Origin: JBBSTY01 sp038235385
GTDB taxonomy: Bacteria; Actinomycetota; Acidimicrobiia; Acidimicrobiales; Acidimicrobilacustridaceae
Assembly: GCA_038235385.1 (NCBI GenBank)
Contig: JBBSTY010000011.1
Location: forward strand, 1 to 44,774
DNA: 44,774 nt
Reading direction: 5' to 3'
Shown piece after piece: positions 17,136 through 25,225 of the stretch. The stretch's first letter is position 1, and every line of letters starts with the position of its first letter. A model generated the notes under the pieces. That model was not told the DNA's origin. It saw only the letters and a list, made by a program, of their open reading frames with translations, and did no database searches. The translations under genes were made by a program, and so were the position numbers.

Positions 17136-17141
17136 AGCGTA
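17136..17141 (-). promoter_or_regulatory. -10 box TACGCT, leaderless promoter of the desulfurase-mnmA operon
   Basis: The hexamer ends 7 bases before ATG 17128 on the minus strand and lies in the short gap after the RDD gene stop. Confidence 0.5.
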
Positions 17142-17198
17142 GGGCGCGGGATCACGAACGCACGCCGGCCGCATGCATCGGACCGAGCGGTGGTCGGG

Positions 17199-18137
17199 CT
17201 ACGGGTGGCGGGCGGGCGGGTACGGCGCGCTCGGCGGGTACGGCGCGCTCGGCGGATACCCGTACGGCGGGTACGGCGGGTACGTGTTCGGCGGGTACGA
17301 CGCCGGCGGGTACCCGGTCGGGTACCCGGTCACGACCGGCGCCGATGCAACGGCCGACCACGGCGGCGCGCCCCCGGTCGGCGCAGCACCGCCGTGGCGA
17401 CGCTGGTACGCCGATGCGACGCACACCAGGAAGAGCTCCGGCCCGATCCCCGCAGGCGGGTCGTGGTCCAGCGCCACCGCCACCGGGTTGGCCAGTTGCA
17501 GGGCCATGGCCGCCCGGGCATCGGCGCTCAGTTGCAGGACCCGGGTCAGGAAGGACCGGATCAGCTGGTACTGGCGGGCGTCGATCCCCGACACGTCGAG
17601 CGAGGCGGCGTAGGTCTCGTAGCCGGGCGGGACGAAGAAGGTGAGCGCCATCGCGTGGTTCACGGCTCGCCGCTCCCGGATCACGATCGTGCCGCCGGCC
17701 AGATCCCCGACCCGCTGGTTGTTGCGGCTCAACGCCGCGGTCAACACCGCGATGAACCCGAACGCGTACACCTCGATGATCCCGATGATCCCCCGGATCG
17801 ACGCATGGCGGAACCGGATCGGGGCACCTTCGCGGGTGACGGTGCGCACCCCCATCGTGGCCTTGCCCACCGTCTTGCCGTTCCACAGCGACTCGCAGAT
17901 CACCGGATAGCCGATCAGGATCAGGAACGTGGTCACGACCGCCCCGATCGCCGCCATCGATCCGTCGTTGCCGGCCATGCCGACGCCGAAGGCGAGGATG
18001 ATCGAGACGGCCACGATCGCCGTCGCCTGGATGAGCACGTCGATCAGCTTGGCGATGCAGCGCGAGCCGACGCCCGCGGTCTGGAAGTCGAGAACCACCG
18101 CTTCGGGGGTGACGATGCTGGACGCGTGGTCGCTCAC
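17199..18137 (-). CDS. RDD family membrane protein with Tyr/Pro-rich C-terminal tail
   Basis: This protein has 312 residues. The RDD domain (residues about 15-155) starts with AGVGSRCIAKLIDVLI, in which the Arg and Asp are the family's namesakes, and has three or four membrane spans with a conserved Asn-Gly-Lys-Thr-x-Gly-Lys turn (LWNGKTVGKATMGVRTV). After a soluble part, the last 55 residues are a low-complexity tail of repeated Tyr-Pro-Pro units. RDD proteins are often next to MoxR/DUF58/SpoIIM genes, as here, and some are linked to ion transport or envelope stress. The GTG start at 18137 has a GAGGAG sequence 5-6 bases upstream. It shares a control region with divergent spoIIM. Confidence 0.87.
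   Translation of the reverse strand: MSDHASSIVTPEAVVLDFQTAGVGSRCIAKLIDVLIQATAIVAVSIILAFGVGMAGNDGSMAAIGAVVTTFLILIGYPVICESLWNGKTVGKATMGVRTVTREGAPIRFRHASIRGIIGIIEVYAFGFIAVLTAALSRNNQRVGDLAGGTIVIRERRAVNHAMALTFFVPPGYETYAASLDVSGIDARQYQLIRSFLTRVLQLSADARAAMALQLANPVAVALDHDPPAGIGPELFLVCVASAYQRRHGGAAPTGGAPPWSAVASAPVVTGYPTGYPPASYPPNTYPPYPPYGYPPSAPYPPSAPYPPARHP
17212..17330. repeat. Degenerate repeat encoding the Tyr/Pro tail
   Basis: On the plus strand this stretch is built from units of GGCGGGTAC and close variants. It encodes the Tyr-Pro-Pro-rich C-terminus of the RDD protein. Repeat number could vary between strains. Confidence 0.8.
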
Positions 18138-18193
18138 GGATCTCCTCGGGCCGATCGCGGGCAGGTCGGGTCCGGCCGGATCGGGAGCGTCAG

Positions 18194-18200
18194 TAGGATA
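18194..18200. promoter_or_regulatory. Overlapping divergent -10 boxes for spoIIM and RDD genes
   Basis: TAGGAT on the plus strand (18194-18199) lies 9 bases before the spoIIM GTG. The same bases read on the minus strand give TATCCT (18195-18200), a -10 candidate for the RDD gene. Polymerase could not occupy both at once, so the two genes may compete. Confidence 0.45.
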
Positions 18201-18208
18201 CGGGAGCC

Positions 18209-19267
18209 GTGGACATCGACCGCTACATCGCCCGCAACGAGGCCACCTGGGTGCGCCTCGACCAGCTCACCCGGTCGGCCGGCAAGGGGGTGTCGAAGCT
18301 GACGCCCGCCGAGGTCGACGAGCTCGTGCAGCTCTACCAGCGCACCTCCGCACACCTCTCCTACGTGCGCACCCACCTGCACGAACCCGCGCTCACGAGC
18401 CGACTCACCCGCCTCGTCGCCACCGCCAACGGCCTCATCTACGGCAGGCGCACGCGGTCGCTGAGCACCGTGGGTCGCTTCCTCAGCCTCACCTACCCGG
18501 GCGCGGTCCACCACTGCCGGCGGGCCATCGGCATCGCCGCCATCGTGTTCTTCGGCCCGGCGCTGCTGCTCGCCGTGTGGTTGTCGGTGGACCCCGGTGC
18601 CCTCGACCGCAGCGCGCCCGCGTCGATCCGCCAGGAGTACGTCGAGGACCGGTTCGAGCAGTACTACTCCGACCGGCCCTCGACGGTGTTCTTCACCGAC
18701 GTCACGGTGAACAACATCCAGGTGTCGTTCGTCGCGCTCGCGCTCGGCGCCGTGAGCGGCGGCATCGGCGCGGTCTACCTGCTCGTCCTCAACGGTGCCC
18801 CGCTCGGCATCATCTCCGCGTGGATGATCAGCGAGGGCGACCTGTGGAGGTTCCTCGGCTTCATCATCCCCCACGGGACCCTCGAGCTCTCCGCCATCGT
18901 GATCGCCGGCGGTGCCGGCCTGCGCCTGGGCTGGTCGGCGGTGGCGCCCGGCGATCGCACCCGGTCCGACGCCTTCCGCGACGAGGGCCAGCGCACCATC
19001 TCGGTCGTCCTCGGGCTCATGACCATGTTCCTGCTGGCCGGGCTCATCGAGGGCTTCATCACCGGCGCCGGGCTGCCCGCACCGCTCCGCGCCGGTCTCG
19101 GGGCGGTGCTCGGCGTCATCTACATCGCCTTCCTCGTCACCCAGGGACGGGCAGCAGCCGCGCAGGGCATCACCGGTCTGCTGGGTGAGAAGCCGCGCAC
19201 GTGGGACGACGAGCCACCGCGGTTCCGCGACGAGATCAGCACGGTCGTGCCCGGACGTCTGGCCTGA
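18209..19267 (+). CDS. SpoIIM / DUF95 family membrane protein
   Basis: This membrane protein has 352 residues. The N-terminal 100 residues are helical and cytoplasmic. About six membrane spans follow, with the family signature NNIQVSFVALALGA and later FIIPHGTLELSAIVIAGGAGLRLG (the Pro-His-Gly-x-x-Glu segment is the strongest DUF95 mark). In sporulating Firmicutes, SpoIIM acts in peptidoglycan hydrolysis at the septum; actinobacterial homologues in MoxR clusters have no settled role. It pairs divergently with the RDD gene and converges on the DUF58/MoxR operon, so all belong to one module. GTG 18209 is supported by the TAGGAT box 9 bases upstream. No other in-frame start gives a better fit. 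Confidence 0.9.
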   Translation: MDIDRYIARNEATWVRLDQLTRSAGKGVSKLTPAEVDELVQLYQRTSAHLSYVRTHLHEPALTSRLTRLVATANGLIYGRRTRSLSTVGRFLSLTYPGAVHHCRRAIGIAAIVFFGPALLLAVWLSVDPGALDRSAPASIRQEYVEDRFEQYYSDRPSTVFFTDVTVNNIQVSFVALALGAVSGGIGAVYLLVLNGAPLGIISAWMISEGDLWRFLGFIIPHGTLELSAIVIAGGAGLRLGWSAVAPGDRTRSDAFRDEGQRTISVVLGLMTMFLLAGLIEGFITGAGLPAPLRAGLGAVLGVIYIAFLVTQGRAAAAQGITGLLGEKPRTWDDEPPRFRDEISTVVPGRLA

Positions 19268-19269
19268 CC

Positions 19270-19352
19270 CACCGAGCCACCGACCCTCCGAGCCACCGGG
19301 CCCCTGACCTATCGGGCCACCGAGCCACCGAGCCAACGACCCACCGGGCCAC
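19270..19352. repeat. Degenerate 9-mer repeat between convergent genes
   Basis: Between the spoIIM and DUF58 stops lie about eight imperfect copies of CCGAGCCAC / CCGGGCCAC with the same spacing of about 9-10 bases. There is no hairpin of note and no gene. It may act in transcription termination or simply be a slippage product. Confidence 0.75.
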
Positions 19353-19371
19353 CGCAGAGGACCTCCGAGGA

Positions 19372-20676
19372 TCAGAGTCGACCGGCGGCCTTGACCTTGA
19401 GGTAGGTGTCGGCCAGCTGCGCGGCGAGCTTGCCCGGCGGGGCGTCGACCACGGTGGCGCCCAACCCGCGCAACCGGGCGACGGTGCGGCGCCGCTCCTC
19501 GAGCGCGGTGACCGCCGCCGCCTTGCGGTACGCCTCGGCCTCGTCGTCGGGATCGGACCGCGCCCACCGCACGATGTCGGGATCCTGAACACTGGCGACG
19601 ACCACGAGGTGGCGACGCACGATCAACGGCAGCGCAGGGAGCAGCGACTCGTGGATCGCCTGCTCCACGAGGTCGGTGTAGATCACGAGCAGCGCACGAC
19701 GCCGGAACCGGACGAGGGTCTCGGTGAAGGCCCCGAGGTAGTCGCTCTCGGCCAGTTGCGGCTCGAGCGCGTACATGGCCTCGGTGACCCGGCCGAGCTG
19801 CTGTCGACCGTTGCCGGGCGGGACGACGGAACGAACGGCGGCGTCGAACGCGACCAGCCCGGCCCGGTCACCGAGACCGGTTGCGACCGCCGTGAGGGCC
19901 ATGACCGCGTCCATGGCGAGCTCGACCTTGGGCACGTCGTCGACGCGAGCCGCCATCACCCGCCCGTTGTCGAGCAGGCTGATCACGGTCTGGTTGCGCT
20001 CGGCCCGATAGGTCCGCACGATCGTCTTGCCGGCGCGGGCGGTGGCCGACCAGTCGATCCGCTTGAACTCGTCATCGGTGGTGTACTCGCGGAGCTGGTC
20101 GAACTCGGTGCCGCTCCCGCGCACCTGCGCGGTGCGCAGCCCGATCTCGAGCAACCGGGCGCTGCGGATCCGCAGCTCCGCCTCGTCGCGCGAGGTGAAC
20201 GGCGGGAAGACGCGCAACGTGAACGGGCGACGGCGCTCACGCTGGCGGGCCATCAACCCGAGCGGGCCCTCGACGCGGACGGTCACCCGTTCGATGACGA
20301 AGTTCCCCCGGCGAGCCGGCCGGAACCGGGTGCGCACGTCGGCCATCGAGCCACCCCGGATGCGGACGCGGACGCGCCTCGTGCGAGGGCGCAGCGAGGG
20401 CGCCAACTCGTCGGAGAACGAGACCGTGAGCATCCGCGACGTCGTGTTGGACACCGTCCACACGAGCTCGCCGACCCCGTCGAGCGCGATGACCTCGGGG
20501 AACGAACGCTCGATCAGCACGCGCCCGGGATCCGGGGCCCGGGCGACATCGACGATCGCGAACACGAGGATCACGGCGTTCACCGCGAGGAACCCGGTCC
20601 ACGAGGCGAGGCCCACCATCGCCAGGGACGCGACGGCGACGACGATCGCCGAGCGCGGGGTGGGGACGACGATCAC
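19372..20676 (-). CDS. DUF58 domain protein
   Basis: This protein has 434 residues. Two hydrophobic segments at the N-terminus (about residues 9-45) anchor it. The DUF58 core includes YTTDDEFKRIDWSATARAG, the family's D-x-x-R-x-I-D-W-x-x-x-A-R signature. The C-terminal half has a von Willebrand A-like layout with DNG and YTDL motifs. DUF58 proteins accompany MoxR ATPases, which are thought to act as chaperones for assembling envelope or metal-dependent complexes. GTG 20676 overlaps the moxR stop as GTGA, indicating coupled translation. This is the last gene of a five-gene minus-strand operon. The frame is open upstream inside moxR, but that part is shadow. Confidence 0.9.
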   Translation of the reverse strand: MIVVPTPRSAIVVAVASLAMVGLASWTGFLAVNAVILVFAIVDVARAPDPGRVLIERSFPEVIALDGVGELVWTVSNTTSRMLTVSFSDELAPSLRPRTRRVRVRIRGGSMADVRTRFRPARRGNFVIERVTVRVEGPLGLMARQRERRRPFTLRVFPPFTSRDEAELRIRSARLLEIGLRTAQVRGSGTEFDQLREYTTDDEFKRIDWSATARAGKTIVRTYRAERNQTVISLLDNGRVMAARVDDVPKVELAMDAVMALTAVATGLGDRAGLVAFDAAVRSVVPPGNGRQQLGRVTEAMYALEPQLAESDYLGAFTETLVRFRRRALLVIYTDLVEQAIHESLLPALPLIVRRHLVVVASVQDPDIVRWARSDPDDEAEAYRKAAAVTALEERRRTVARLRGLGATVVDAPPGKLAAQLADTYLKVKAAGRL

Positions 20677-21734
20677 CGGGGGACGGGCACCGATGCGAGG
20701 ACGCCGTCGAGCACGCTGTCGGCGGTGACCCCCTCGAGCTCGAGCTCGGGACGGAGCGCGATGCGGTGGCGCAGGGCCGGTTTGGCGATCGCCTTGACCT
20801 CGTCGGGGGTGACGTAGTCGCGGCCGGCGAGCCACGCCCACGCCTTCGATCCGTGCAGCAGGGCGGTCGATCCGCGCGGCGACACGCCGAGGTTGAGCGA
20901 CGGCGAGTCCCGGGTGGCACGGACCAGCGCCACCATGTACTGCAGCACCGGCACCTCCACCCGGATCCTGGCGATCTCCGCGCGTGCGGCGGCCAGGTCG
21001 GCCGGACCGGCCACCGGACGCACCCCGGCGCCGGCCACGTTGTGCGGATCGAGACCTCGATCGTGGCGGGCCAGGACCTCCTGCTCCTGCTCGAAGCTCG
21101 GGTAGGTGACCTGGAGCTTGAACAGGAAGCGATCGAGCTGCGCCTCGGGGAGCGGGTAGGTGCCCTCGTACTCGACGGGGTTCTGGGTGGCCACGACGAT
21201 GAACGGATCGGGGAGCGGGTGCGCATGGCCCTCGATCGAGACCTGGCGCTCCTCCATCGATTCCAGCAGCGCCGCCTGGGTCTTCGGCGGCGTCCGGTTG
21301 ATCTCGTCAGCCAACAAGATGTTGGTGAACACCGGACCGTCGCGAAACCGGAAGGTGCCCTCGGCCGGGTCGAAGATGGTTTGACCGATGACATCGGACG
21401 GCATCAGGTCGGGCGTGAACTGCACCCGCTTGAAGTCCAGGTCGAGCGCGGCGGCGACCGCCTTGACGAGCAGCGTCTTGGCGGTGCCGGGCACGCCCTC
21501 GAGCAGCACGTGGCCGTTCACGAGCAGGGCGGCGACCAGACCCGACAGCGTGCCCTCCTGGCCGACCACCACCTTGCCGACCTCGGCCCGCAGCGCGTGG
21601 ATCGGCGCCCGGGCGTCGCCCGTCGGGGCCGCCGGCGCGACCGGCGGAGGCGGGGCGGCAACGGGCGCGTCCCACGCACCCGGCGGGGGCGGCGGGGGCG
21701 GCGGAGGCGACACGGGGTCAGGCGGAAGGGACAT
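20673..21734 (-). CDS. MoxR-type AAA+ ATPase
   Basis: This ATPase has 353 residues. An N-terminal Pro/Ala-rich tail (residues 1-40, with nine Pro in a row) is followed by the AAA+ core: Walker A GVPGTAKT near residue 80, Walker B LLADEINR near 145, sensor 1 VVATQNPVEYEGTYPLPEAQ, and an arginine finger region LPEAQLDRF. The C-terminal helical lid includes SPRGSTALLH. The MoxR family works as a chaperone for maturing other proteins, with DUF58 as a usual partner. ATG 21734 starts 17 bases inside the preceding DUF4350 gene. Catalytic residues are all present, so it should be an active ATPase. Confidence 0.94.
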   Translation of the reverse strand: MSLPPDPVSPPPPPPPPPGAWDAPVAAPPPPVAPAAPTGDARAPIHALRAEVGKVVVGQEGTLSGLVAALLVNGHVLLEGVPGTAKTLLVKAVAAALDLDFKRVQFTPDLMPSDVIGQTIFDPAEGTFRFRDGPVFTNILLADEINRTPPKTQAALLESMEERQVSIEGHAHPLPDPFIVVATQNPVEYEGTYPLPEAQLDRFLFKLQVTYPSFEQEQEVLARHDRGLDPHNVAGAGVRPVAGPADLAAARAEIARIRVEVPVLQYMVALVRATRDSPSLNLGVSPRGSTALLHGSKAWAWLAGRDYVTPDEVKAIAKPALRHRIALRPELELEGVTADSVLDGVLASVPVPR

Positions 21735-22878
21735 GGAGGATCTCCTCACGGATCGAATCGATGGAGCGGGCGAGGACCACGAGGTCGCGGTCCCGTTCGA
21801 CGGGCTGATCGGCGATCACCGGGAGCACTCGGTGACGCTCGATCCCGGTGCGGGCCTCGACCGTCGCCGCGATGACCTCGACCGACGAGGTCGGCGCCAG
21901 ACCCACCCGAAGGCAGATCTCGCGACGCAGGTCGGCGCGCAGGATGGCGGCGGCGTCGCCCGGCGTCCCGGCTTGGCGCATCAACTCGCCGCGCGCCGCC
22001 ACGAGCTCGGAGCCGGCGATCTGGACGGGTTGCGGCTCGTCCACCGGGCGGCCCAACCGCCGGCCCTGCGCGAGGCCGAGGACGACGACCGCCAGACCGA
22101 CCTGGAGGATGAGCAGGCGCATCCCGGTGCCGAGGAGCCGGTCGAGCGAACCGGAGATGCTCAGGTCGCCGACGGGTGAGCCCTCACCGAACGCGCCCGG
22201 TTCGACGATCGCGACGCGCGTGCCCGGCCTCGGCGCCAGGAGGCTGGTCGCCAGTGCGGCGTTGTCGGCGTTGGCGATGGCGCCGTTCATGAACAGCGAC
22301 CCCGAGCCGAGCGCCACGACGTGGCCCGCCCCCACCGGGGTCACCACCACGAAGGCGTCGGTGCCGTCGCCGAAGCACGAGAAGTCATCGGGCCCGACCG
22401 CGTACGTCGGCACCGCCGCGGTCGACGGCGCCTTCGGAACGGTCGGGTCGAGACGATCGATGTCGGCGAGCGAGTCGACGGTGCAGCGGTCCCGATCGAC
22501 CGGGCCGGTCGAATCCGAGCTCAGGTCCGCCGCCGGCGCCAGCGCGGAGAACGGATCGGCCACGACCAGCGTCGCCCCGCCCCGGACCCACTCGAGCAGC
22601 GCCGCGTCCTCATCGGGTCCGGTGGCGTCCTGGAAGATGATCGCGACGTCGGCGTCGTCGGTCGAGAACCGGTCGGGCACGTCGACATCGGCCCCGAAGG
22701 ACCCGACCAGCTCGACCAGCGCTCGGGTGCCGGTGGGCGCCGTGGAATCGGGGTCGAAGGGGACCGCGGACCGGTTGCTCACCGAGAGCGCCCCGACCGC
22801 CACGATGGCGCCGATCACGAGCACCACCCACAGCGCGCTGCGGCCGTTCCGGGCACCCGATGCACCAGGAGCCGTCAC
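21718..22878 (-). CDS. DUF4350 domain membrane protein
   Basis: This protein has 386 residues. It has an N-terminal membrane span (about 14-34), an extracytoplasmic globular region of the GATase-like DUF4350 type (residues about 38-210, including GTRALVELV and LLEWVRGGATLVVADPFS), and a second membrane span near 255 (LLILQVGLAVVVLGLAQG) leading to a cytoplasmic tail of about 110 residues. DUF4350 genes appear in MoxR/DUF58/DUF4129 clusters. The GTG start at 22878 overlaps the DUF4129 stop as GTGA, and its end overlaps moxR by 17 bases. Function is unknown, and no catalytic Cys is evident. Confidence 0.85.
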   Translation of the reverse strand: MTAPGASGARNGRSALWVVLVIGAIVAVGALSVSNRSAVPFDPDSTAPTGTRALVELVGSFGADVDVPDRFSTDDADVAIIFQDATGPDEDAALLEWVRGGATLVVADPFSALAPAADLSSDSTGPVDRDRCTVDSLADIDRLDPTVPKAPSTAAVPTYAVGPDDFSCFGDGTDAFVVVTPVGAGHVVALGSGSLFMNGAIANADNAALATSLLAPRPGTRVAIVEPGAFGEGSPVGDLSISGSLDRLLGTGMRLLILQVGLAVVVLGLAQGRRLGRPVDEPQPVQIAGSELVAARGELMRQAGTPGDAAAILRADLRREICLRVGLAPTSSVEVIAATVEARTGIERHRVLPVIADQPVERDRDLVVLARSIDSIREEILHVPSA

Positions 22879-23795
22879 GGCGTGCCCGCTCCCGCCGTCG
22901 CGCCCACGGCGGGCTCCGGCGACAGGCCCGCCACGACGTCGTCGGCGAGCGAACGGAACCGGGCGTTCTCGTCCGGCCCGGTGTCCTCGTCGCCGTACCT
23001 GGCGCGCTCGAAGAGATCGGCGGCGCCGGCGAACGCCGGCGCGACCCGTTCGGCGTTGCGTCGGACCTCGACGCGGTACTCACCCGTCGTCCGCCCCGGG
23101 ATGTCGCGCACGACGCCGCGGTCGATCAGGGCGCTGACGAGCGCTCGGAACCGACAGCGCAACGCCTGCTTCCACGCACCTTCCGCCTCGAACCGCTCGG
23201 CCTCGCTGAGCCACTCGTGCGCGGGTCTCGCGACCTCGGCGTCGACGATGAAGTCGGGGTCGTCGCGCGACGGGCGGCGCGACACCCGCATCCTCGCCAC
23301 CAGGAAGATCGCCAGACCGACGAGCAGGGCGATGAAGACCCACACGACGATCTGGGATCCACCGGCGGCGCCGCCACCGACGCCGGGGACCTGGATCTTG
23401 TCGAGTTGCTCCGCGATCCAGTCGAGGATGCGGTCGATCAACGACTTGGGGGGCTCCTGGAACCGCGGGCCGGCCACGATCTCGTCGGCACGCCGGTTGG
23501 ACTCGTCGGTGCCCGGCTCGGGGATCGGCAGGCCGTCGTCACGGGGCTCGCCGACCGGAGCGCCCTGGCCGCCAGCCATCGCTGCGGCCGCCGCCGGTCG
23601 TGCCTCCCGTCGTCCGGCGAGCGGCCCCACCGCGCCGACGGCGAGCACGGCGAGCGTCGCCGCGAGCACGACGCCGACGGCGGCGAGCCGCACGATCCGC
23701 CACCCGGAACGAGACGGGGAGGGGCGACGGCGTACGCGCGCGCTCGGACGCCGGGTCGTGGCCCGATGGCCCCGGCCCGTGAGGTCAGGCGGCAC
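22875..23795 (-). CDS. DUF4129 domain protein
   Basis: This protein has 306 residues. It has two membrane spans (about 33-58 and 147-167), then a cytoplasmic C-terminal DUF4129 domain from about residue 190: AERFEAEGAWKQALRCRFRALVSAL followed by GEYRVEVRR and FERARYGD. DUF4129 is a helical domain found C-terminal to transglutaminase or alone in MoxR clusters. The region between the spans is Pro/Gly-rich and outside. The GTG start overlaps the previous gene by 11 bases. The gene order (membrane protein, DUF4129, DUF4350, MoxR, DUF58) matches the common actinobacterial arrangement. Confidence 0.85.
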   Translation of the reverse strand: MPPDLTGRGHRATTRRPSARVRRRPSPSRSGWRIVRLAAVGVVLAATLAVLAVGAVGPLAGRREARPAAAAAMAGGQGAPVGEPRDDGLPIPEPGTDESNRRADEIVAGPRFQEPPKSLIDRILDWIAEQLDKIQVPGVGGGAAGGSQIVVWVFIALLVGLAIFLVARMRVSRRPSRDDPDFIVDAEVARPAHEWLSEAERFEAEGAWKQALRCRFRALVSALIDRGVVRDIPGRTTGEYRVEVRRNAERVAPAFAGAADLFERARYGDEDTGPDENARFRSLADDVVAGLSPEPAVGATAGAGTP

Positions 23796-24825
23796 GGGCG
23801 AAGGCGTCCGTCGCGTCGAGCTCGAGATCGAGGCCCTCGGTCCGGACCCGGAGGTCGAGGTAGAGGAGCACGCACACCCCGACCACGAAGGGTGCGGTGA
23901 CGAAGGCCGAGAACACGGTCCCGGCGGCGGCGACGGCGGGTGCGAGCGGTCCCGGTGCCATCGCGGCGATCAACGTCGGGACGACGCTCAGGGCCAGGTT
24001 CACGGTGAGCTCGATGATCAACGACAGGGCCAGGACCCCGACGCACGGCCAGTACCGGCGTCGGGTCAACCGCAACGATCGGAGCGGTCCGGCGATCGGG
24101 CCGAGGTCTTCGATGACGATCGCCGGAGCCGTCACCAGCAGCAGCGGCACCACGAAGGGGAGCGCCAGGCCGCAGGTGGCCAGGGCGGCGAGCTTGACCG
24201 GAACCAGCACGGCGAAGGCGCCGATCAGGGCGGGGGCTCGACGCAGGCTGGCACCGACCGCCGCCCGCGCGCTCATGTCGCCACCGGCGTACCACGACGA
24301 CACGAGCCGGGCGATGGCACCACCGAGGAAGAACAGGCTGAGGTTCTGCAGCATCGCCGCCAGGATGACCCCCCACCCCCCGAGCACCGGCGCGCCCGAC
24401 AGGTTCGAGTCGACCACGCTCGAGGACAGGTCGAAGAACGACGAACCGCCCTGGGTCAGCCAGGCCGCAGCGATCTCGGTCGGCAGCAGGATCATGGCGA
24501 TGATGGCGAACACGGTTCGGGGCCGAGCCTTGATGATCCCCCACGCGCCGTCGACGATGTCGGTGAAGGTCATGGCCGCGAGCGGCACCGGAAGCGTCGG
24601 CGGAGCCGGCCGTTCGGGCGATGCGTCCCACCGGTGGGCCTCGTCCGCCTGCGATGTCCCGTGGACCATCGGATCGGTTCCGGCGGGCGCACCCCGATCG
24701 AGGGCCACCTCGGTCGGCGCCTCGGGCATGGCCCACGCTGCCGGCGGCTCGATCGGCGGCGCGTCGTTCCAGCCGGTCGTCGCCGGACGCGCGTCGTCAG
24801 GGTTGTCCGCGGACCAACCGCTCAC
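23785..24825 (-). CDS. Multi-pass membrane protein heading the MoxR operon
   Basis: This protein has 346 residues. The first 85 residues are cytoplasmic and acidic or Pro-rich. From MTFTDIVDGAWGIIKARP onward there are six hydrophobic stretches (including VFAIIAMILLPTEIAAAWL and YWPCVGVLALSLIIELTVNLAL). This layout is like the membrane half of bacterial glycerophosphodiester phosphodiesterase-type proteins or other cytoplasmic-loop membrane proteins in MoxR clusters; no catalytic domain is present. GTG 24825 is chosen because GGAGG stands 6 bases before it on the minus strand. It is the first gene of the operon, so its promoter region (24826-24972) controls all five genes. Confidence 0.78.
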   Translation of the reverse strand: MSGWSADNPDDARPATTGWNDAPPIEPPAAWAMPEAPTEVALDRGAPAGTDPMVHGTSQADEAHRWDASPERPAPPTLPVPLAAMTFTDIVDGAWGIIKARPRTVFAIIAMILLPTEIAAAWLTQGGSSFFDLSSSVVDSNLSGAPVLGGWGVILAAMLQNLSLFFLGGAIARLVSSWYAGGDMSARAAVGASLRRAPALIGAFAVLVPVKLAALATCGLALPFVVPLLLVTAPAIVIEDLGPIAGPLRSLRLTRRRYWPCVGVLALSLIIELTVNLALSVVPTLIAAMAPGPLAPAVAAAGTVFSAFVTAPFVVGVCVLLYLDLRVRTEGLDLELDATDAFARAA

Positions 24826-24844
24826 CAGATGCCTCCAGGGCCGA

Positions 24845-24866
24845 GGTGCGCCCATTGTTGCGCACC
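24845..24866 (-). promoter_or_regulatory. 7-8-7 inverted repeat upstream of the MoxR operon
   Basis: GGTGCGC (24845-24851) pairs with GCGCACC (24860-24866) across an 8-base AT-richer loop. It sits 20 bases before the first gene of the operon. It could be a leader hairpin or an operator; stems of this length are expected now and then by chance. Confidence 0.3.
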
Positions 24867-24932
24867 GACCCGACCCCGGTGAGCCGTCCGCCGTTGCACG
24901 AGCCGCAGCCAAGATGATCGGACCTCCCCAGC

Positions 24933-24938
24933 TACGGT
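24933..24938 (+). promoter_or_regulatory. -10 candidate TACGGT for the small membrane protein
   Basis: This TANNNT hexamer lies 34 bases before ATG 24973, so the transcript would have a short leader. The spacing is looser than for the leaderless genes, so confidence is low. Confidence 0.25.
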
Positions 24939-24972
24939 GGATCGGTCCGGCCCGTGGCGGCCGATCCATCCC

Positions 24973-25209
24973 ATGAACGAGACCGTGCGCCCGTCCCCGT
25001 CCCCGTCCCACGCCATCGCCATGTTCGCGATCGTCATCGCCGCCTTCGCGCTGGTCGCCGTGGTGGCGTGGTTCGCCGTGCGGCCCGCCGCACCCACCGG
25101 GTGCACCGCCGACGGGCTCCAGGGACCCAACGGTGAGGTCTACGGCCGGGATCCCGACCAGGGCTGCCGGTTCGTCGACCAACACGGGAACGTCGTGCCG
25201 GGTGGCTGA
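24973..25209 (+). CDS. Small membrane protein with two extracytoplasmic Cys
   Basis: This protein has 78 residues. One membrane span covers residues about 15-38 (AIAMFAIVIAAFALVAVVAWFAV). The outside part has two Cys, in APTGCTADGLQG and DQGCRFVDQHG, spaced to form a disulfide, and ends HGNVVPGG. I do not recognise the family. The gene has normal codon bias and coding length, so it is likely real. It is divergent from the MoxR operon and precedes the methyltransferase gene, which may start inside its last codons. Confidence 0.7.
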   Translation: MNETVRPSPSPSHAIAMFAIVIAAFALVAVVAWFAVRPAAPTGCTADGLQGPNGEVYGRDPDQGCRFVDQHGNVVPGG

Positions 25210-25225
25210 TCGGACGACGGCGGGC

